Of a stretch of DNA of 64,000 nucleotides, positions 24,496-33,488 are shown piece by piece. Position 1 is the first letter of the stretch; every line of letters begins with the position of its first letter. The position numbers and the translations under genes are program-made. Source of the stretch: Selenomonas sp. AB3002 (GTDB lineage Bacteria > Bacillota > Negativicutes > Selenomonadales > Selenomonadaceae); contig NZ_JNIO01000008.1 in NCBI RefSeq assembly GCF_000702545.1, positions 1,612,001 to 1,676,000 on the forward strand. Reading direction: 5' to 3'. Under the pieces are notes generated by a model, which had not been told where the DNA came from, ran no database searches, and saw only the letters and a list, made by a program, of their open reading frames with translations.

Positions 24496-25535
24496 GAGTT
24501 CAGCTTCTTGCTCGTCATGACGACGCGCTTCAGGAGTTCAATATTCTCAAGAGACTTGCCCGTGCCCTCGCCTACACAGGAAAGTGCATCCTCGGAAACC
24601 AGCACCGGCATCCCCGTCTCATTGGAAAGAAGCTTGTCCAGGTTGGTGAGCAGGGCTCCGCCACCGGTCATCATGATGCCGTGATCCATGACATCAGCTG
24701 CCAGCTCAGGAGGAGTTTTCTCCAGAGTGCTCTTGACAGCATCGATGATCTTGTAGATGGGCTCATTGAGAGCCTCGCGGATTTCCTTGGCCTGAATGGT
24801 CAGGGTCTTGGGCAGGCCACTGACCAGGTCACGACCGCGGATGTCCATGGTGCGGTCAGTTTCAGGGGTGACAATGGCCGTACCAATCTCAATCTTGATA
24901 TCCTCAGCAGTGCGCTCGCCAATCATCAGGTTGTACATGCGCTTGATGTACTGGACGATGGAAGTATCCATCTCATCGCCGCCCACGCGGATAGAGCGGC
25001 TGGTGACAATGCCCCCCAGGGAAATCACTGCGATTTCCGTAGTGCCGCCACCGATGTCAACTACCATGGAACCGGTAGCATCTTCCACCGGCAGGCCTGC
25101 GCCGATTGCTGCTGCCATAGGCTCCTCAATCAGGTAAGCCTCACGGGCACCTGCCTGCTGGGCAGCATCGATGACCGCACGCTTCTCCACCTCGGTGACG
25201 CCGGAAGGCACACCCACCACTACCCGAGGCTTGGAAATCAGGGTCTTTGAATTCATGGCCTTGGCAATGAAATACTTCAGCATGGCCTGAGTCACATCGA
25301 AGTCTGCAATGACGCCGTCCTTCATGGGACGGATAGCCACGATGTTGCCGGGGGTACGGCCGATCATGCGCTTGGCTTCCTCACCTACGGCCAGGATGTC
25401 GCCGGTATCGCTCTTGATAGCCACCACAGAAGGCTCACGCAGCACAATGCCCCTGCCCTTCACGTGCACCAGCGTATTTGCGGTACCCAAATCGATACCC
25501 ATATCGTGAGAAAAACCACCAAAAAGACTCCACAT
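24492..25535 (-). CDS. mreB: Rod shape-determining actin homologue MreB
   Basis: The 347-residue protein carries actin-fold motifs: phosphate 1 [41 protein letters not shown], phosphate 2 [18 protein letters not shown] and adenosine-binding [15 protein letters not shown]. It polymerises under the membrane and guides side-wall synthesis. It is the first gene of the mre-mrd-min-rod block. An AGGGAG site lies 12 bases before the ATG. The 127 bases to radC show no clear terminator. Confidence 0.97.
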   Translation of the reverse strand: MWSLFGGFSHDMGIDLGTANTLVHVKGRGIVLREPSVVAIKSDTGDILAVGEEAKRMIGRTPGNIVAIRPMKDGVIADFDVTQAMLKYFIAKAMNSKTLISKPRVVVGVPSGVTEVEKRAVIDAAQQAGAREAYLIEEPMAAAIGAGLPVEDATGSMVVDIGGGTTEIAVISLGGIVTSRSIRVGGDEMDTSIVQYIKRMYNLMIGERTAEDIKIEIGTAIVTPETDRTMDIRGRDLVSGLPKTLTIQAKEIREALNEPIYKIIDAVKSTLEKTPPELAADVMDHGIMMTGGGALLTNLDKLLSNETGMPVLVSEDALSCVGEGTGKSLENIELLKRVVMTSKKLNS

Positions 25536-25662
25536 GTTGATTTATAAACTCCCTTCAGAAATTCATTCATAGACAAATAATACAAGCATCATTGTAGCAC
25601 AACTTATGAAGCTTTGGGGGATTTTTTTTGCAAATGCAGGCACTTTTTCTGCAGTCACTTCC

Positions 25663-26358
25663 TCAGTTCCCCATAAGTCCTTTTTCCTTCAGGCTGGCAA
25701 AGGAATTATTTCCTATTATTACATGGTCCAGTACAGGTATATCCATGACCTGTCCTGCCTTCACCAAACGCTGTGTGACAGCAATATCCTCCCGGCTGGG
25801 ACTGGGGTCGCCTGAGGGATGATTGTGCAGGAGTATCATGGAGGCCGCCGAGTGCCGCACCGCCGCCTCAAATACCTCCCGGGGATGCACCACGGAAGCC
25901 GTCAGACTTCCCTGGGAGATAAGGGGCATGGCCAGGATGTGGTTCTTGGTGTTCAGCAGCAGCACCGCAAAGTGTTCCTTCGTCTCATGGCGAAAATGAG
26001 GCATAGCAAAACGGGCCGCGTCCTCCGGCCCGTGTATCACTTCTATCCTGGCTTCTGCCACAGAAAGCCTCCTGCCCAGCTCAACTGCCGCCAGGATTGT
26101 GGCAGCCTTGCCTGGGCCCAGGCCATTGATTTTCGCCAGCTCCTCCACGGACATGTGCACCATGGCTGCAAGGCCCCTGTCCTTGCAGTAGGCCAGCACC
26201 CTCTCTGCCAGGCGCAGCACAGATTCCCCTCTGGTGCCGGTCCTCAGGAGGATGGCCAAAAGCTCTGCATTAGAAAGAGCTGACGGCCCGTAGCTTACAA
26301 GTTTTTCTCTCGGCCTCTCCTCAAGGGGCAAATCCCTGACCATAATCGTCTCTGCCAT
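25663..26358 (-). CDS. radC: RadC family JAMM/MPN protein
   Basis: The 231-residue protein has an N-terminal helix-hairpin-helix (KINGLGPGKAATILAAVELGRRL) and a JAMM metalloprotease-like domain with NTKNHILAMPLISQGSLTASVVHPREVF and HNHPSGDPSPSREDIAVT. The biochemical role of RadC remains unsettled despite its DNA-repair name. The start at 26358 gives AETIMVRDLPLEERPREKL, matching homologues; the longer frame to 26517 lies inside maf. It overlaps maf by 38 bases. Confidence 0.9.
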   Translation of the reverse strand: MAETIMVRDLPLEERPREKLVSYGPSALSNAELLAILLRTGTRGESVLRLAERVLAYCKDRGLAAMVHMSVEELAKINGLGPGKAATILAAVELGRRLSVAEARIEVIHGPEDAARFAMPHFRHETKEHFAVLLLNTKNHILAMPLISQGSLTASVVHPREVFEAAVRHSAASMILLHNHPSGDPSPSREDIAVTQRLVKAGQVMDIPVLDHVIIGNNSFASLKEKGLMGN

Positions 26359-26917
26359 AAATATCGACCCCCGCTCTTCGGGCCAGGGCCGCCGTGGCAA
26401 AGAGGGGCAGCCCCACCACATTGCTGTAAGAACCTTCGATACCTTCAATGAAGACAGCGGCCTCGCCCTGCAGGGCATAAGCCCCAGCCTTGTCCAGCGG
26501 CTCGCCGCCTGCCACATACCTGTCGATTTCCGTCTCTGCCAGCTGGGCGAATTTCACATTGGTGGAGATGACCTCGGAAAAAGTATGTCCATCCTTCACC
26601 CAGGCAATGCCTGTCAACACTTCATGGACTTTCCCGGACAGGGTCTTCAACATCTCCCTCGCTTCTTCCTCGTCACGTGGCTTGCCGAAAATCCTTCCTT
26701 CCAGAGCCACCACCGTATCAGCTCCCAACACCGGCAGAGTCTTGTGAATGCGGGCCACAGCCTCGGCCTTGGCCTCTGCATTGTGCCGCACCAGCTGAAA
26801 AGGCTCGTAACCGTCACCTTTAAGCTCTGCCGCATCACTGATGGCCACCCGGAACCTGGCGCCAATCTGTTTCAAAAGCTCCCGCCGCCTGGGAGAACCC
26901 GAAGCCAAAATAAACAA
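26321..26917 (-). CDS. maf: Maf nucleotide pyrophosphatase
   Basis: The 198-residue protein starts with the Maf signature LASGSPRRRELL and keeps VLGADTVVALEGRIFGKPRDEEEAREML and GGEPLDKAGAYALQGEAAVFIEGIEGSYSNVVGLP. Maf proteins hydrolyse non-canonical or pyrimidine nucleoside triphosphates (dTTP/UTP or m7GTP). It is the second gene of a DUF4321-maf-radC unit. Confidence 0.95.
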   Translation of the reverse strand: MFILASGSPRRRELLKQIGARFRVAISDAAELKGDGYEPFQLVRHNAEAKAEAVARIHKTLPVLGADTVVALEGRIFGKPRDEEEAREMLKTLSGKVHEVLTGIAWVKDGHTFSEVISTNVKFAQLAETEIDRYVAGGEPLDKAGAYALQGEAAVFIEGIEGSYSNVVGLPLFATAALARRAGVDIYGRDDYGQGFAP

Positions 26918-26929
26918 AATCCTTCCCCC

Positions 26930-27199
26930 TCAATATTTCTTGAACAAATAGATAGCCAGCACCACACCAAGGATACTCATGAGGTTCGGTGCAAAAGAAA
27001 GCCCCAAAGTGAACTGCAATACATAAAGATTCACCGTCACAGGTGCTATGTCGAACACCTGATAAGTAGTTACCAGATAAGGAGCCACCCCGGAGAGCAT
27101 ATCACTCATCTTGATAAGCTCTCCCAAAAGCCCCCCCAGAATGGCACCTACCACCACATACAAGGCACAAAGACCGCTGCCGCCGCCAAATCTAGCCAA
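26930..27199 (-). CDS. Small membrane protein, DUF4321-like
   Basis: The 89-residue protein has two or three hydrophobic segments (GLCALYVVVGAILGGLLGELI and a C-terminal SILGVVLAIYLFKKY) around an external-looking loop, a layout typical of DUF4321 proteins encoded next to maf/radC/mre genes. Function is unknown. TTG at 27199 was chosen because AGGAGGG lies seven bases upstream; the ATG at 27220 would place that site inside the gene. First gene after a consensus promoter. Confidence 0.75.
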   Translation of the reverse strand: MARFGGGSGLCALYVVVGAILGGLLGELIKMSDMLSGVAPYLVTTYQVFDIAPVTVNLYVLQFTLGLSFAPNLMSILGVVLAIYLFKKY

Positions 27200-27272
27200 A
27201 AGAATCCCTCCTGAGAACACCTTCTATGTTCTTCAATCTTATTGAAAATCCTTCTTTGTCTCCCAAAACAAT

Positions 27273-27301
27273 ATTATGGACAATAGCATAGAAAATTTCA
27301 A
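27273..27301 (-). promoter_or_regulatory. Promoter of the DUF4321-maf-radC unit
   Basis: On the minus strand TTGAAA (27301-27296), a 17-base spacer and CATAAT (27278-27273). It lies about 75 bases upstream of the TTG start and diverges from the tRNA promoter 17 bases away. Confidence 0.6.
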
Positions 27302-27317
27302 GTACCTGAAAAGTTAG

Positions 27318-27346
27318 TTGACAGAATCGATGCAGGTGTATATAAT
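27318..27346 (+). promoter_or_regulatory. Perfect-consensus promoter of the tRNA pair
   Basis: TTGACA (27318-27323), a 17-base spacer and TATAAT (27341-27346) match the housekeeping consensus exactly, 14 bases before the first tRNA base. Such strength is typical of stable-RNA genes. Confidence 0.9.
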
Positions 27347-27360
27347 ATTAAGGTATGTGA

Positions 27361-27437
27361 CGGGATGTAGCGCAGTTTGGTAGCGCGCCTGCTTTGGGAG
27401 CAGGATGTCGCAGGTTCGAATCCTGTCATCCCGACCA
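27361..27437 (+). tRNA. tRNA-Pro (anticodon TGG)
   Basis: Cloverleaf with acceptor stem CGGGATG/CATCCCG, anticodon loop TTTGGGA (anticodon TGG), T-loop GTTCGAATC and an encoded CCA end. All stems pair. Confidence 0.97.
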
Positions 27438-27440
27438 TTT

Positions 27441-27517
<77 letters not shown>

Positions 27518-27527
27518 GGAAATACAA

Positions 27528-27557
27528 GGGGTCTGACGTTTGTCAGGCTCCTTTTTT
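27528..27557 (+). terminator. Terminator of the tRNA pair
   Basis: The 10-bp stem GGGGTCTGAC/GTCAGGCTCC (two G-T pairs) with a GTTT loop is followed by six Ts, ten bases after the tRNA-Arg CCA. Confidence 0.88.
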
Positions 27558-27576
27558 GATGTTTGCCAGCGAAAAG

Positions 27577-27605
27577 TTGACAACTTTACATATAGATGGT
27601 ATTCT
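27577..27605 (+). promoter_or_regulatory. trpD promoter
   Basis: TTGACA (27577-27582), a 17-base spacer and TATTCT (27600-27605) lie about 58 bases upstream of the trpD start, just after the tRNA terminator. No leader peptide or trp attenuator is seen in the short leader. Confidence 0.7.
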
Positions 27606-27662
27606 TTTTCTGTTATTTCTTATATGTTACGAACTGATTCCCCCTCAAAGGAGCGGATGTGC

Positions 27663-28679
27663 ATGATCAAAGAAGCCATTGAGAAAGTAGTCAGCAAGCA
27701 GGACCTTACCTACGATGAAGCTTACACCGTCATGAATGAGATCATGAACGGGGAAACCAGCCAGGTGCAGAATGCAGCCTACCTGGCCGCCCTTTCCACC
27801 AAGAGTACCAAGGCAGAGACCATTGCGGAGATTTCTGGCTCTGCCGCTGCCATGCGGGACCATGCCCTGAAAGTGGAGCATGATATGGATGTGCTGGAAA
27901 TCGTAGGCACCGGCGGTGACCACGCCCACAGCATCAATATCTCTACCACCGCCGCTTTCATCATCTCTGCAGCAGGTGTCAAGGTTGCCAAGCACGGCAA
28001 CAGGGCAGCCTCCTCAAAATCCGGGGCAGCGGATTGCCTGGAATCTTTAGGAGTGAATTTGGACCAGCCGCCTGAGAAGGCCGTGCAGGAACTGAAGGAA
28101 ATAGGGCTCTGCTTCCTCTTTGCCCAGAAATACCACAGCTCCATGAAGTATGTAGGAGCAGTACGCAAGGAACTGGGCATCCGCACGGTTTTCAATATCC
28201 TTGGTCCTCTCACCAATCCCGCCCACCCCAAGCGCATGCTGCTGGGTGTTTACGATGAGTATCTGCTGGAGCCGCTGGCCAAGGTCCTGCTCTCTCTCGG
28301 TGTGGAGCGCGGTCTGGTGGTCTATGGCCAGGACTGCCTGGATGAGCTCTCCATGAGTGCCCCCACCAGTGTCTGCGAGTTCAAGGAGGGTTGGTTCCGC
28401 CGTTATACCATAAAACCAGAGGACTTCGGCTTTACCCGCTGTGAGAAGAAAGACATCCAAGGCGGCACGCCTGAGGAAAATGCTGCCGATACCCTGGCAA
28501 TTCTCAAGGGGGCTCAGGGTCCCAAGACAGATATCGTGCTGCTCAATGCCGGAGCCGCCATCTACATCGGCGGCAAGGCAGACTCTATTGCCGAGGGCAT
28601 AGAAAAAGCCCGCCAGCTCATCGCCAGCGGGGCAGCCTTGCGTCAGGTCGAAGAATTCAAGCGAATTTCAAACCTCTAA
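27663..28679 (+). CDS. trpD: Anthranilate phosphoribosyltransferase (stand-alone TrpD)
   Basis: The 338-residue enzyme joins anthranilate to PRPP in tryptophan synthesis. It keeps the PRPP loop as [14 protein letters not shown], then [22 protein letters not shown] and [24 protein letters not shown] at 27663 was chosen because AGGAG lies nine bases upstream; the frame opens earlier, within the tRNA terminator. No other trp gene is adjacent, so it is either a displaced pathway gene or a paralogue with another aromatic acceptor. It has its own promoter and terminator. Confidence 0.88.
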   Translation: MIKEAIEKVVSKQDLTYDEAYTVMNEIMNGETSQVQNAAYLAALSTKSTKAETIAEISGSAAAMRDHALKVEHDMDVLEIVGTGGDHAHSINISTTAAFIISAAGVKVAKHGNRAASSKSGAADCLESLGVNLDQPPEKAVQELKEIGLCFLFAQKYHSSMKYVGAVRKELGIRTVFNILGPLTNPAHPKRMLLGVYDEYLLEPLAKVLLSLGVERGLVVYGQDCLDELSMSAPTSVCEFKEGWFRRYTIKPEDFGFTRCEKKDIQGGTPEENAADTLAILKGAQGPKTDIVLLNAGAAIYIGGKADSIAEGIEKARQLIASGAALRQVEEFKRISNL

Positions 28680-28714
28680 AAGAATAATTGCAACAGTGTC
28701 CATGATTGGACGCC

Positions 28715-28761
28715 AACAGCGGCCCTTCGTGTTTGAGAATCAAACCGGGGCCGCTGTTTTT
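28715..28761. terminator. Convergent terminator between trpD and the flagellar-cluster end
   Basis: Outer arms AACAGCGGCCC and GGGCCGCTGTT and inner arms GTTTGA/TCAAAC form a long hairpin with TTTTT on the plus strand. It ends trpD. On the minus strand it directly follows the stop of the coiled-coil gene at 28760. Confidence 0.85.
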
Positions 28762-29635
28762 ATTGTACTTTTTCCAACTCATGGCGGCTCATTTCCCTGA
28801 CCAGCTCCACAGCTCTTTTCCCCAGACCTGTGTCCCGGGAAACCTCCTCTATCGAGTAACCGCTCAGGAGCATTGCTCTTGCCTTAGCCGCTGCCGTGTC
28901 CGGTGTAGGACCAGGATGACTCTTGCCTGCTGGCACATTACCGCCTCCTCTGTCAGGCTCCTTGAAAAGCTCCTCAGGCGCAGGTTCCCAATTGGTCATG
29001 GCCTCAGCCAGGCCTGCGGCCTGTTGGGCATTCACCAGGGGCTGACCTTCCTGCGGAGGCTCCTGAGGCGGCTCTCCTATCAGCGAGTGCCTGGAAGTTG
29101 CTGCTTCCTGGGCAGGATCATTCTCCTCCTCTGCCGCCCCCCTCTGGATGGAATTCTGCAGCACCTGGGCAAAATCCAGGGCATCCACCCGCTGGGGCAT
29201 CTGCCGTTCTTCCTCCTGGCGCTGCTGAATCTCACGCCGTTGACGGCTCAGTTCCTCCTGCTGCCTCAGCTGGCTTTCCCGGGCCTCGCTGAGACGCCGG
29301 TTCTCTGCTCTGGCATCCTCAAGATTTCTCTCCAGATCCTTGAGCTGCCGCCTGAAATCCTCCTCCATGCGGCGTGATTCAGAGAGCCGTTCCGACAACT
29401 GGGCATTCTTCTCATCTGCCTCGCGGATCAGGTTCTCCAAATGAGCCACATGGCTGCCCAAGCGCTTCACCACAGCGTCCCCGGAACGTTCAAGCTCTGC
29501 TTTCAGGCGCTTGGTGGACTGCTGCATATCTTCCTGCATTTCCTGGGCTTTCGCCTGCCTGCTGGTTAAATATCTGACTCCCAAAACCAGGACTGCTCCG
29601 ACTGCAATCATCAAACCTAATACTTCTGTGACCAT
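28760..29635 (-). CDS. Membrane-anchored coiled-coil protein with C-terminal HTH-like segment
   Basis: The 291-residue protein has one N-terminal helix (about 4-24), a long charged coiled coil to about 155 (rich in R, E, Q), a proline-rich linker and a C-terminal helix-turn-helix-like tail (KARAMLLSGYSIEEVSRDTGLGKRAVELVREMSR). This layout recurs in small proteins at the end of clostridial and Negativicutes flagellar operons; the function is not known to me. Last gene of the flagellar run, bounded by a terminator. Confidence 0.7.
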   Translation of the reverse strand: MVTEVLGLMIAVGAVLVLGVRYLTSRQAKAQEMQEDMQQSTKRLKAELERSGDAVVKRLGSHVAHLENLIREADEKNAQLSERLSESRRMEEDFRRQLKDLERNLEDARAENRRLSEARESQLRQQEELSRQRREIQQRQEEERQMPQRVDALDFAQVLQNSIQRGAAEEENDPAQEAATSRHSLIGEPPQEPPQEGQPLVNAQQAAGLAEAMTNWEPAPEELFKEPDRGGGNVPAGKSHPGPTPDTAAAKARAMLLSGYSIEEVSRDTGLGKRAVELVREMSRHELEKVQ

Positions 29636-29672
29636 AACTAAAAAAAGAGCCTCCTGCTGCCATAGATTATCC

Positions 29673-30002
29673 TCAATACCTTATGTCCAGGAACTGCCCC
29701 CTTGACGGGTCACGGGCAAAAAGCTCCAACTGAGGCTCTTCCTCCTCTGCCTCAGCCTGTCTTCCACGCCTGCTTCCTGCGTAGCTGCCCTTGTTCCTGT
29801 GCTCCGGGTCATCCTTGATTTTCCCATCCTCGGGGTTATCCTTATTCCGCACCTGCTGCTGCTTGAGCCGGGCATCCTCTTTCTGCCGCACATCCTCGAA
29901 GGCCTGCTGCAAGGCACCTGCCTGATTGAGATTGTGCTGTACCTGTCCCGCCTCGGTAGATTGGGGCACCACCATCTGCATGCTGATGGGTGTCACATTC
30001 AT
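29673..30002 (-). CDS. Unknown 109-residue hydrophilic protein of the flagellar cluster
   Basis: A short protein beginning NVTPISMQMVVPQSTEAGQVQHNLNQAGALQQAFE, followed by a charged, low-complexity tail and ending with DPSRGQFLDIRY. No membrane segment or known domain is recognised. Its placement just after the FapA-like gene suggests a flagellar or signalling accessory. A GGGGGG-rich ribosome site precedes the ATG. Confidence 0.6.
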   Translation of the reverse strand: MNVTPISMQMVVPQSTEAGQVQHNLNQAGALQQAFEDVRQKEDARLKQQQVRNKDNPEDGKIKDDPEHRNKGSYAGSRRGRQAEAEEEEPQLELFARDPSRGQFLDIRY

Positions 30003-30032
30003 AGCTGCTCCCCCCTCTCTTTCTTAAGAAAC

Positions 30033-31736
30033 TCAGCCGTCATAAAGCCCTACCGTAACTTCATCTCCCTGCACCGTCAGGGTACAGCGCTGAAGCTCTG
30101 ACTGTATGTTCTTCTTCAAGGAATTTATGGTGATCCGCACCCCCGGGTAAATGATAGAAGAAGCCGATACCTTACCGTTCTTCATATGGGAAAGCTCCTC
30201 CGCCATGGCAGCAATCTCCGCCTCCTGCCGCTTGAGCTTGCCCACCAAAGGGAACTGGGAGCGGGTCAGGGAATTTATCTGCTCCACCCGCTGAGGCGGC
30301 AGCTTGCTCACATCAATCTTTGAAAGGGTGTTGAGCATCTGGGTTATTTCCGTAAGACGCTTCTTGGTTTCCTTGTACTCATTGCAGGCATGATTATACT
30401 TGTTCTGCAGCGTAGGGTCTATGCCCACGGAAATATTGGTGACCACGCAGGCCTGATTGCCTATGACATTGGCCCTGATCTCCTCTCCGGCAGCTGCCAG
30501 CCCACCGGTAATCTGTCCCCGGCGGTCCTCCACATAGATATGCCTGCCTGCCCTGATGTTTGAGTGCAGGGACACATCAGAAATGTATATGTCCTGCCCC
30601 GCCTCAATCCTGGCATTTTCTGCAAAAGACACCCTCACATCCGCATCAGCAGTAACCTGTCCACGGCCCATGCCGTTGACCCCGCCGCTGACAAAGACGT
30701 TGCGGCCATGCACGTCGCCGCCGCTGACCACGCCGCCAATCTCGATGTCGCCGGTTGCCTTGACCATGAAGCCGGCTTCCACATTGCCCTTGATTTCCAC
30801 ACTGCCGTCAAAGTCAATATTGCCAGTCCCCACACCTACACTGCTCTTTATGACCAAATGCGGGTCTATGGCAATCTTGTTCTTGCTGTCCACAATCTGC
30901 CCGTCAATGGCAGCTATCACCGTATTCTCCCCCTGCTGGGCAGTTCCCTTGCCTAAGGGCAGGGGCAGAGGACGGCCATTCCTGGCCATGACTTCAGCTC
31001 CCAGCACATTCCTGCCCGGCACACCCTGGGTCTGGGGAATGCGCACTGCCAGCACATCACCCTTTTTCACCAGCACGAAAAGATTCAGGTTCTTGTAATC
31101 CACCCGGTCATACTTGTCTATGACAGGACGCCCCTTGACACCCAGGTCAAATTTTCTCTCAATGACAGCATTCTCTCCATGCTGGGGCGGCACCCCTTGG
31201 GCTGCCACAAATGGATTGAGGGCCTGCGCCCCCTTCTTGATGGCATTCAGGTTGATGCCAAAAACTACCTTCTTGGCCTCCAGCGCCTCCTGTATATCAC
31301 TGACAGAACGCAGCCCCTTGCCCTTGCGGGTGTCAAAGCGCACAGTTGCCTGCATGCGGTCACGGCTGATCTCCACAATGATATCTGCCGGTATAGCCGC
31401 CAGGGCCGCCTCCTCCTCAGAGAGCGGGGCCTCCTCTGCAGCCTCACCTTCAGGCTTTTTCTCACCTTCCAGCAAAGCCTTCATTTCCTCGGGGGACAAA
31501 AAGGAATCTGAAAGCTTGTGGGCTTCACCTGAGGACTCCCTGACTATGCGGGCAAGGCTCACCACATCATAGTCCACTACGCCGCACTCCTGGAGTATCT
31601 GCCGGATATCTGACAGCTCAAAGAGGATTCCGTTGGAATCCGGGAAAATAGTGATGTAAACACCTGTTTCCCTGAATTCCAGCAAATAACCGGCTCCTGC
31701 CCCGCCAACGGGGGAGCGCAGCTCCTTCTCAGCCAT
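30033..31736 (-). CDS. FapA/DUF342 polymer-forming-like protein
   Basis: The 567-residue protein has an N-terminal region with an ALLEGEKKPEGE linker, then the DUF342 core: tandem right-handed beta-helix repeats (GVGTGNIDFDGSVEIKGNVEAGFMVKATGDIEIGGVVSGGDVHGRNVFVSGGVNG) and a C-terminal coiled coil (NHACNEYKETKKRLTEITQMLNTLS). DUF342 proteins are typical of Firmicutes fla/che operons next to sigD/fliA; a role in flagellar or polar assembly is proposed but not settled. Confidence 0.85.
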   Translation of the reverse strand: MAEKELRSPVGGAGAGYLLEFRETGVYITIFPDSNGILFELSDIRQILQECGVVDYDVVSLARIVRESSGEAHKLSDSFLSPEEMKALLEGEKKPEGEAAEEAPLSEEEAALAAIPADIIVEISRDRMQATVRFDTRKGKGLRSVSDIQEALEAKKVVFGINLNAIKKGAQALNPFVAAQGVPPQHGENAVIERKFDLGVKGRPVIDKYDRVDYKNLNLFVLVKKGDVLAVRIPQTQGVPGRNVLGAEVMARNGRPLPLPLGKGTAQQGENTVIAAIDGQIVDSKNKIAIDPHLVIKSSVGVGTGNIDFDGSVEIKGNVEAGFMVKATGDIEIGGVVSGGDVHGRNVFVSGGVNGMGRGQVTADADVRVSFAENARIEAGQDIYISDVSLHSNIRAGRHIYVEDRRGQITGGLAAAGEEIRANVIGNQACVVTNISVGIDPTLQNKYNHACNEYKETKKRLTEITQMLNTLSKIDVSKLPPQRVEQINSLTRSQFPLVGKLKRQEAEIAAMAEELSHMKNGKVSASSIIYPGVRITINSLKKNIQSELQRCTLTVQGDEVTVGLYDG

Positions 31737-31763
31737 GATTCCCAGCCCCCTCTATCCTAAGAC

Positions 31764-31789
31764 GCCCTTTCATGCTGACATGAAAGGGC
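31764..31789. other. Perfect 11-bp hairpin in the fliA-fapA gap
   Basis: GCCCTTTCATG and CATGAAAGGGC flank a CTGA loop. There is no T-run on the minus strand, so it is not a standard terminator. It may set the relative level of the FapA-like mRNA segment. Confidence 0.55.
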
Positions 31790-31821
31790 ATAATCTCAAT
31801 CTGAAGCACCCTTGTGCCTAT

Positions 31822-32580
31822 CTATACCAAGCTGGCCTTCATGCGGGAAAGATACCCCCGCATCCTGAATACTGCCTTGGTGTGCAACTGCGAAATGCGC
31901 GCCTCGGAAAGCTCCATGACCAGGCTTATTTCTTTCAAAGTCATTTCTTCATAATAATAAAGAGCTACTACCTTCTTTTCCTTTTCCGGAAGTCTCTGTA
32001 TGGCCTGAGCCAGAGTTTCCCTGAGTTCCTGCTTTTCCAGCTTCTCCACGGGCTCAGGGTCTGCCCCGCCAGGCATATCTGCCCGCAGGTAATCGTCCAG
32101 TGGAATCACCGTAGCGGCACTGATCTGGCTCTCCAGATTCTGGAGCTCCTTGACGGTCAGCCCCATCTCTCCCGCCAGATCCTCATCTGTGGCAGAACGG
32201 CCCAGACGGCTTTCCACTTCCAGCACCGCCTGCTCATAGCGACGGATTTTCTGCCGCATAGTCACGGGCACCCAGTCCTTGGAGCGCAGATAGTCCAGCA
32301 TGGCTCCACGGACCCTGACACCTGCATAAGTCTCGAACTTGTTCTTGCGATCCGGCTCAAACCTGTCAATGGCATCTATCAGGCCAAAAAAGCCACTGCT
32401 TAAGAGATCGTCCCTATCCACATGGCTGGGCAGGCTGATGGCAAGCCGCCCGGCAACGACCTTAACCAGCGGCAGGTAATACTCTGCCAGTTCATTGCGC
32501 AGGGCGCTGTCCTTGCTTTTTTTATAACGCCTCCAAAGAGACTCCAGCTGCACTTCAGTCAAGGTCTCATTCAAGGCCAT
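31822..32580 (-). CDS. fliA: Flagellar sigma factor FliA (sigma-28)
   Basis: The 252-residue sigma factor has region 2 (YLPLVKVVAGRLAISLPSHVDRDDLLSSGFFGLIDAIDRFEP and FETYAGVRVRGAMLDYLRSKDWVP), region 3 and region 4 (LPEKEKKVVALYYYEEMTLKEISLVMELSEARISQLHTKAV). SLPSHVDRDDL is diagnostic of FliA/WhiG. It transcribes late flagellar and chemotaxis genes and is held by FlgM, which is not in the window. ATG at 32580 was preferred over an in-frame GTG that lies in the GGAGGTGG ribosome site. Confidence 0.95.
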   Translation of the reverse strand: MALNETLTEVQLESLWRRYKKSKDSALRNELAEYYLPLVKVVAGRLAISLPSHVDRDDLLSSGFFGLIDAIDRFEPDRKNKFETYAGVRVRGAMLDYLRSKDWVPVTMRQKIRRYEQAVLEVESRLGRSATDEDLAGEMGLTVKELQNLESQISAATVIPLDDYLRADMPGGADPEPVEKLEKQELRETLAQAIQRLPEKEKKVVALYYYEEMTLKEISLVMELSEARISQLHTKAVFRMRGYLSRMKASLV

Positions 32581-32624
32581 AGGCGCCACCTCCCCACTGC
32601 CTCCCTAAGCTGACCAGCATATTA

Positions 32625-32981
32625 TCAGGGGGGCTCAACACGATTAAGGTTCTCCGGGGAAAAAGGCGTAAAGCCTCCTTCCTCCGTGACCTCCTCAGCA
32701 GGTGCACCTGTCTCCTCCTCCTGACCGCCCTCCTCATCTTCAGGAGAGCCTTCTTCCGGCTTCCCATCAAGGGAGGCCAGCACGAGATTTTTGTCAAAAT
32801 CCGCCCATTCCTTGGCTTCAAGGACAAATGCCACCAAATAACTCAAAAGCCCTGCCAGCAGAAAGCCCAACAGGCTCCGCAAAAAGGCGGTAGCGAGGGT
32901 CACATCTGCCAAGAGGCCCGCCAGGCCGATGGCAAAAGCTGCCACCAGCCCAAAGGCCAGGGCCAAGCATAACTTGAACAA
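32625..32981 (-). CDS. Small membrane protein with acidic tail
   Basis: The 118-residue protein has two hydrophobic helices (about 4-25 and 32-53) and a very acidic, proline-rich tail (PEEGSPEDEEGGQEEETGAPAEEVTEEGG). Not recognised. It lies between cheD and fliA, where many Firmicutes encode a small poorly conserved protein such as SwrB in Bacillus; only the position is similar. Confidence 0.6.
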   Translation of the reverse strand: MFKLCLALAFGLVAAFAIGLAGLLADVTLATAFLRSLLGFLLAGLLSYLVAFVLEAKEWADFDKNLVLASLDGKPEEGSPEDEEGGQEEETGAPAEEVTEEGGFTPFSPENLNRVEPP

Positions 32982-33001
32982 TGCGCCTCACCACCCGCCT
33001 C

Positions 33002-33487
33002 TTAAATCACTGCTTCACCCTTGTTGACCGTCTTGACTATATAGCTGCCATCCTCAAGATTGATGGAAACCGTACGGCCATAGGTGCCGCCAGTATCTTC
33101 GGCAATCAGCCTTATCCCCAGGTCCTTCAGCATTTTCTTGGAAGCCTCAGCATTCCTGGCTCCCACCCGCATGACATCCGTAGCATTGGCAAAGGCAAAC
33201 ATCTGGGCACCACCGGCGATCTTGGCTACCAGCCGGGACTTGGAAGCCCCCAAAGCCAGTACATCCTTCAGCAAAAGTGGCAGACCAGTATCTGCGAACT
33301 TGGCAGGATTATCGGTGCCCCTGGCCTGGGTGCTGTCAGGCAGCATGATGTGCAGGAGGCCGCCCACCTTGAGCTGGGGGTCATAGAGGGAAATTCCTAT
33401 GCAGGACCCCAAGCCATAGCTGATAATGGTGGCGGGAGCTTTGCCTACCTTGTAGTCTGCCATGCCCACTCGAATCAGTTCTGGCAT
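33002..33487 (-). CDS. cheD: Chemoreceptor glutamine deamidase CheD
   Basis: The 161-residue protein has the CheD core VGMADYKVGKAPATIISYGLGSCIGISLYDP with catalytic cysteine in GSCIG, histidine in GGLLHIMLPDS and threonine/asparagine positions near VGARNAEASKKML. It deamidates receptor glutamines and, with CheC, feeds back on receptor output. ATG at 33487, with AGGAG nine bases upstream, overlaps the end of cheC. Confidence 0.95.
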   Translation of the reverse strand: MPELIRVGMADYKVGKAPATIISYGLGSCIGISLYDPQLKVGGLLHIMLPDSTQARGTDNPAKFADTGLPLLLKDVLALGASKSRLVAKIAGGAQMFAFANATDVMRVGARNAEASKKMLKDLGIRLIAEDTGGTYGRTVSINLEDGSYIVKTVNKGEAVI

Positions 33488-33488
33488 A

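Noticed and set aside
27540-27662. N-terminal extension of trpD
   Set aside because: The extra codons cover the tRNA terminator and the promoter; homology starts at IKEAIEKV.
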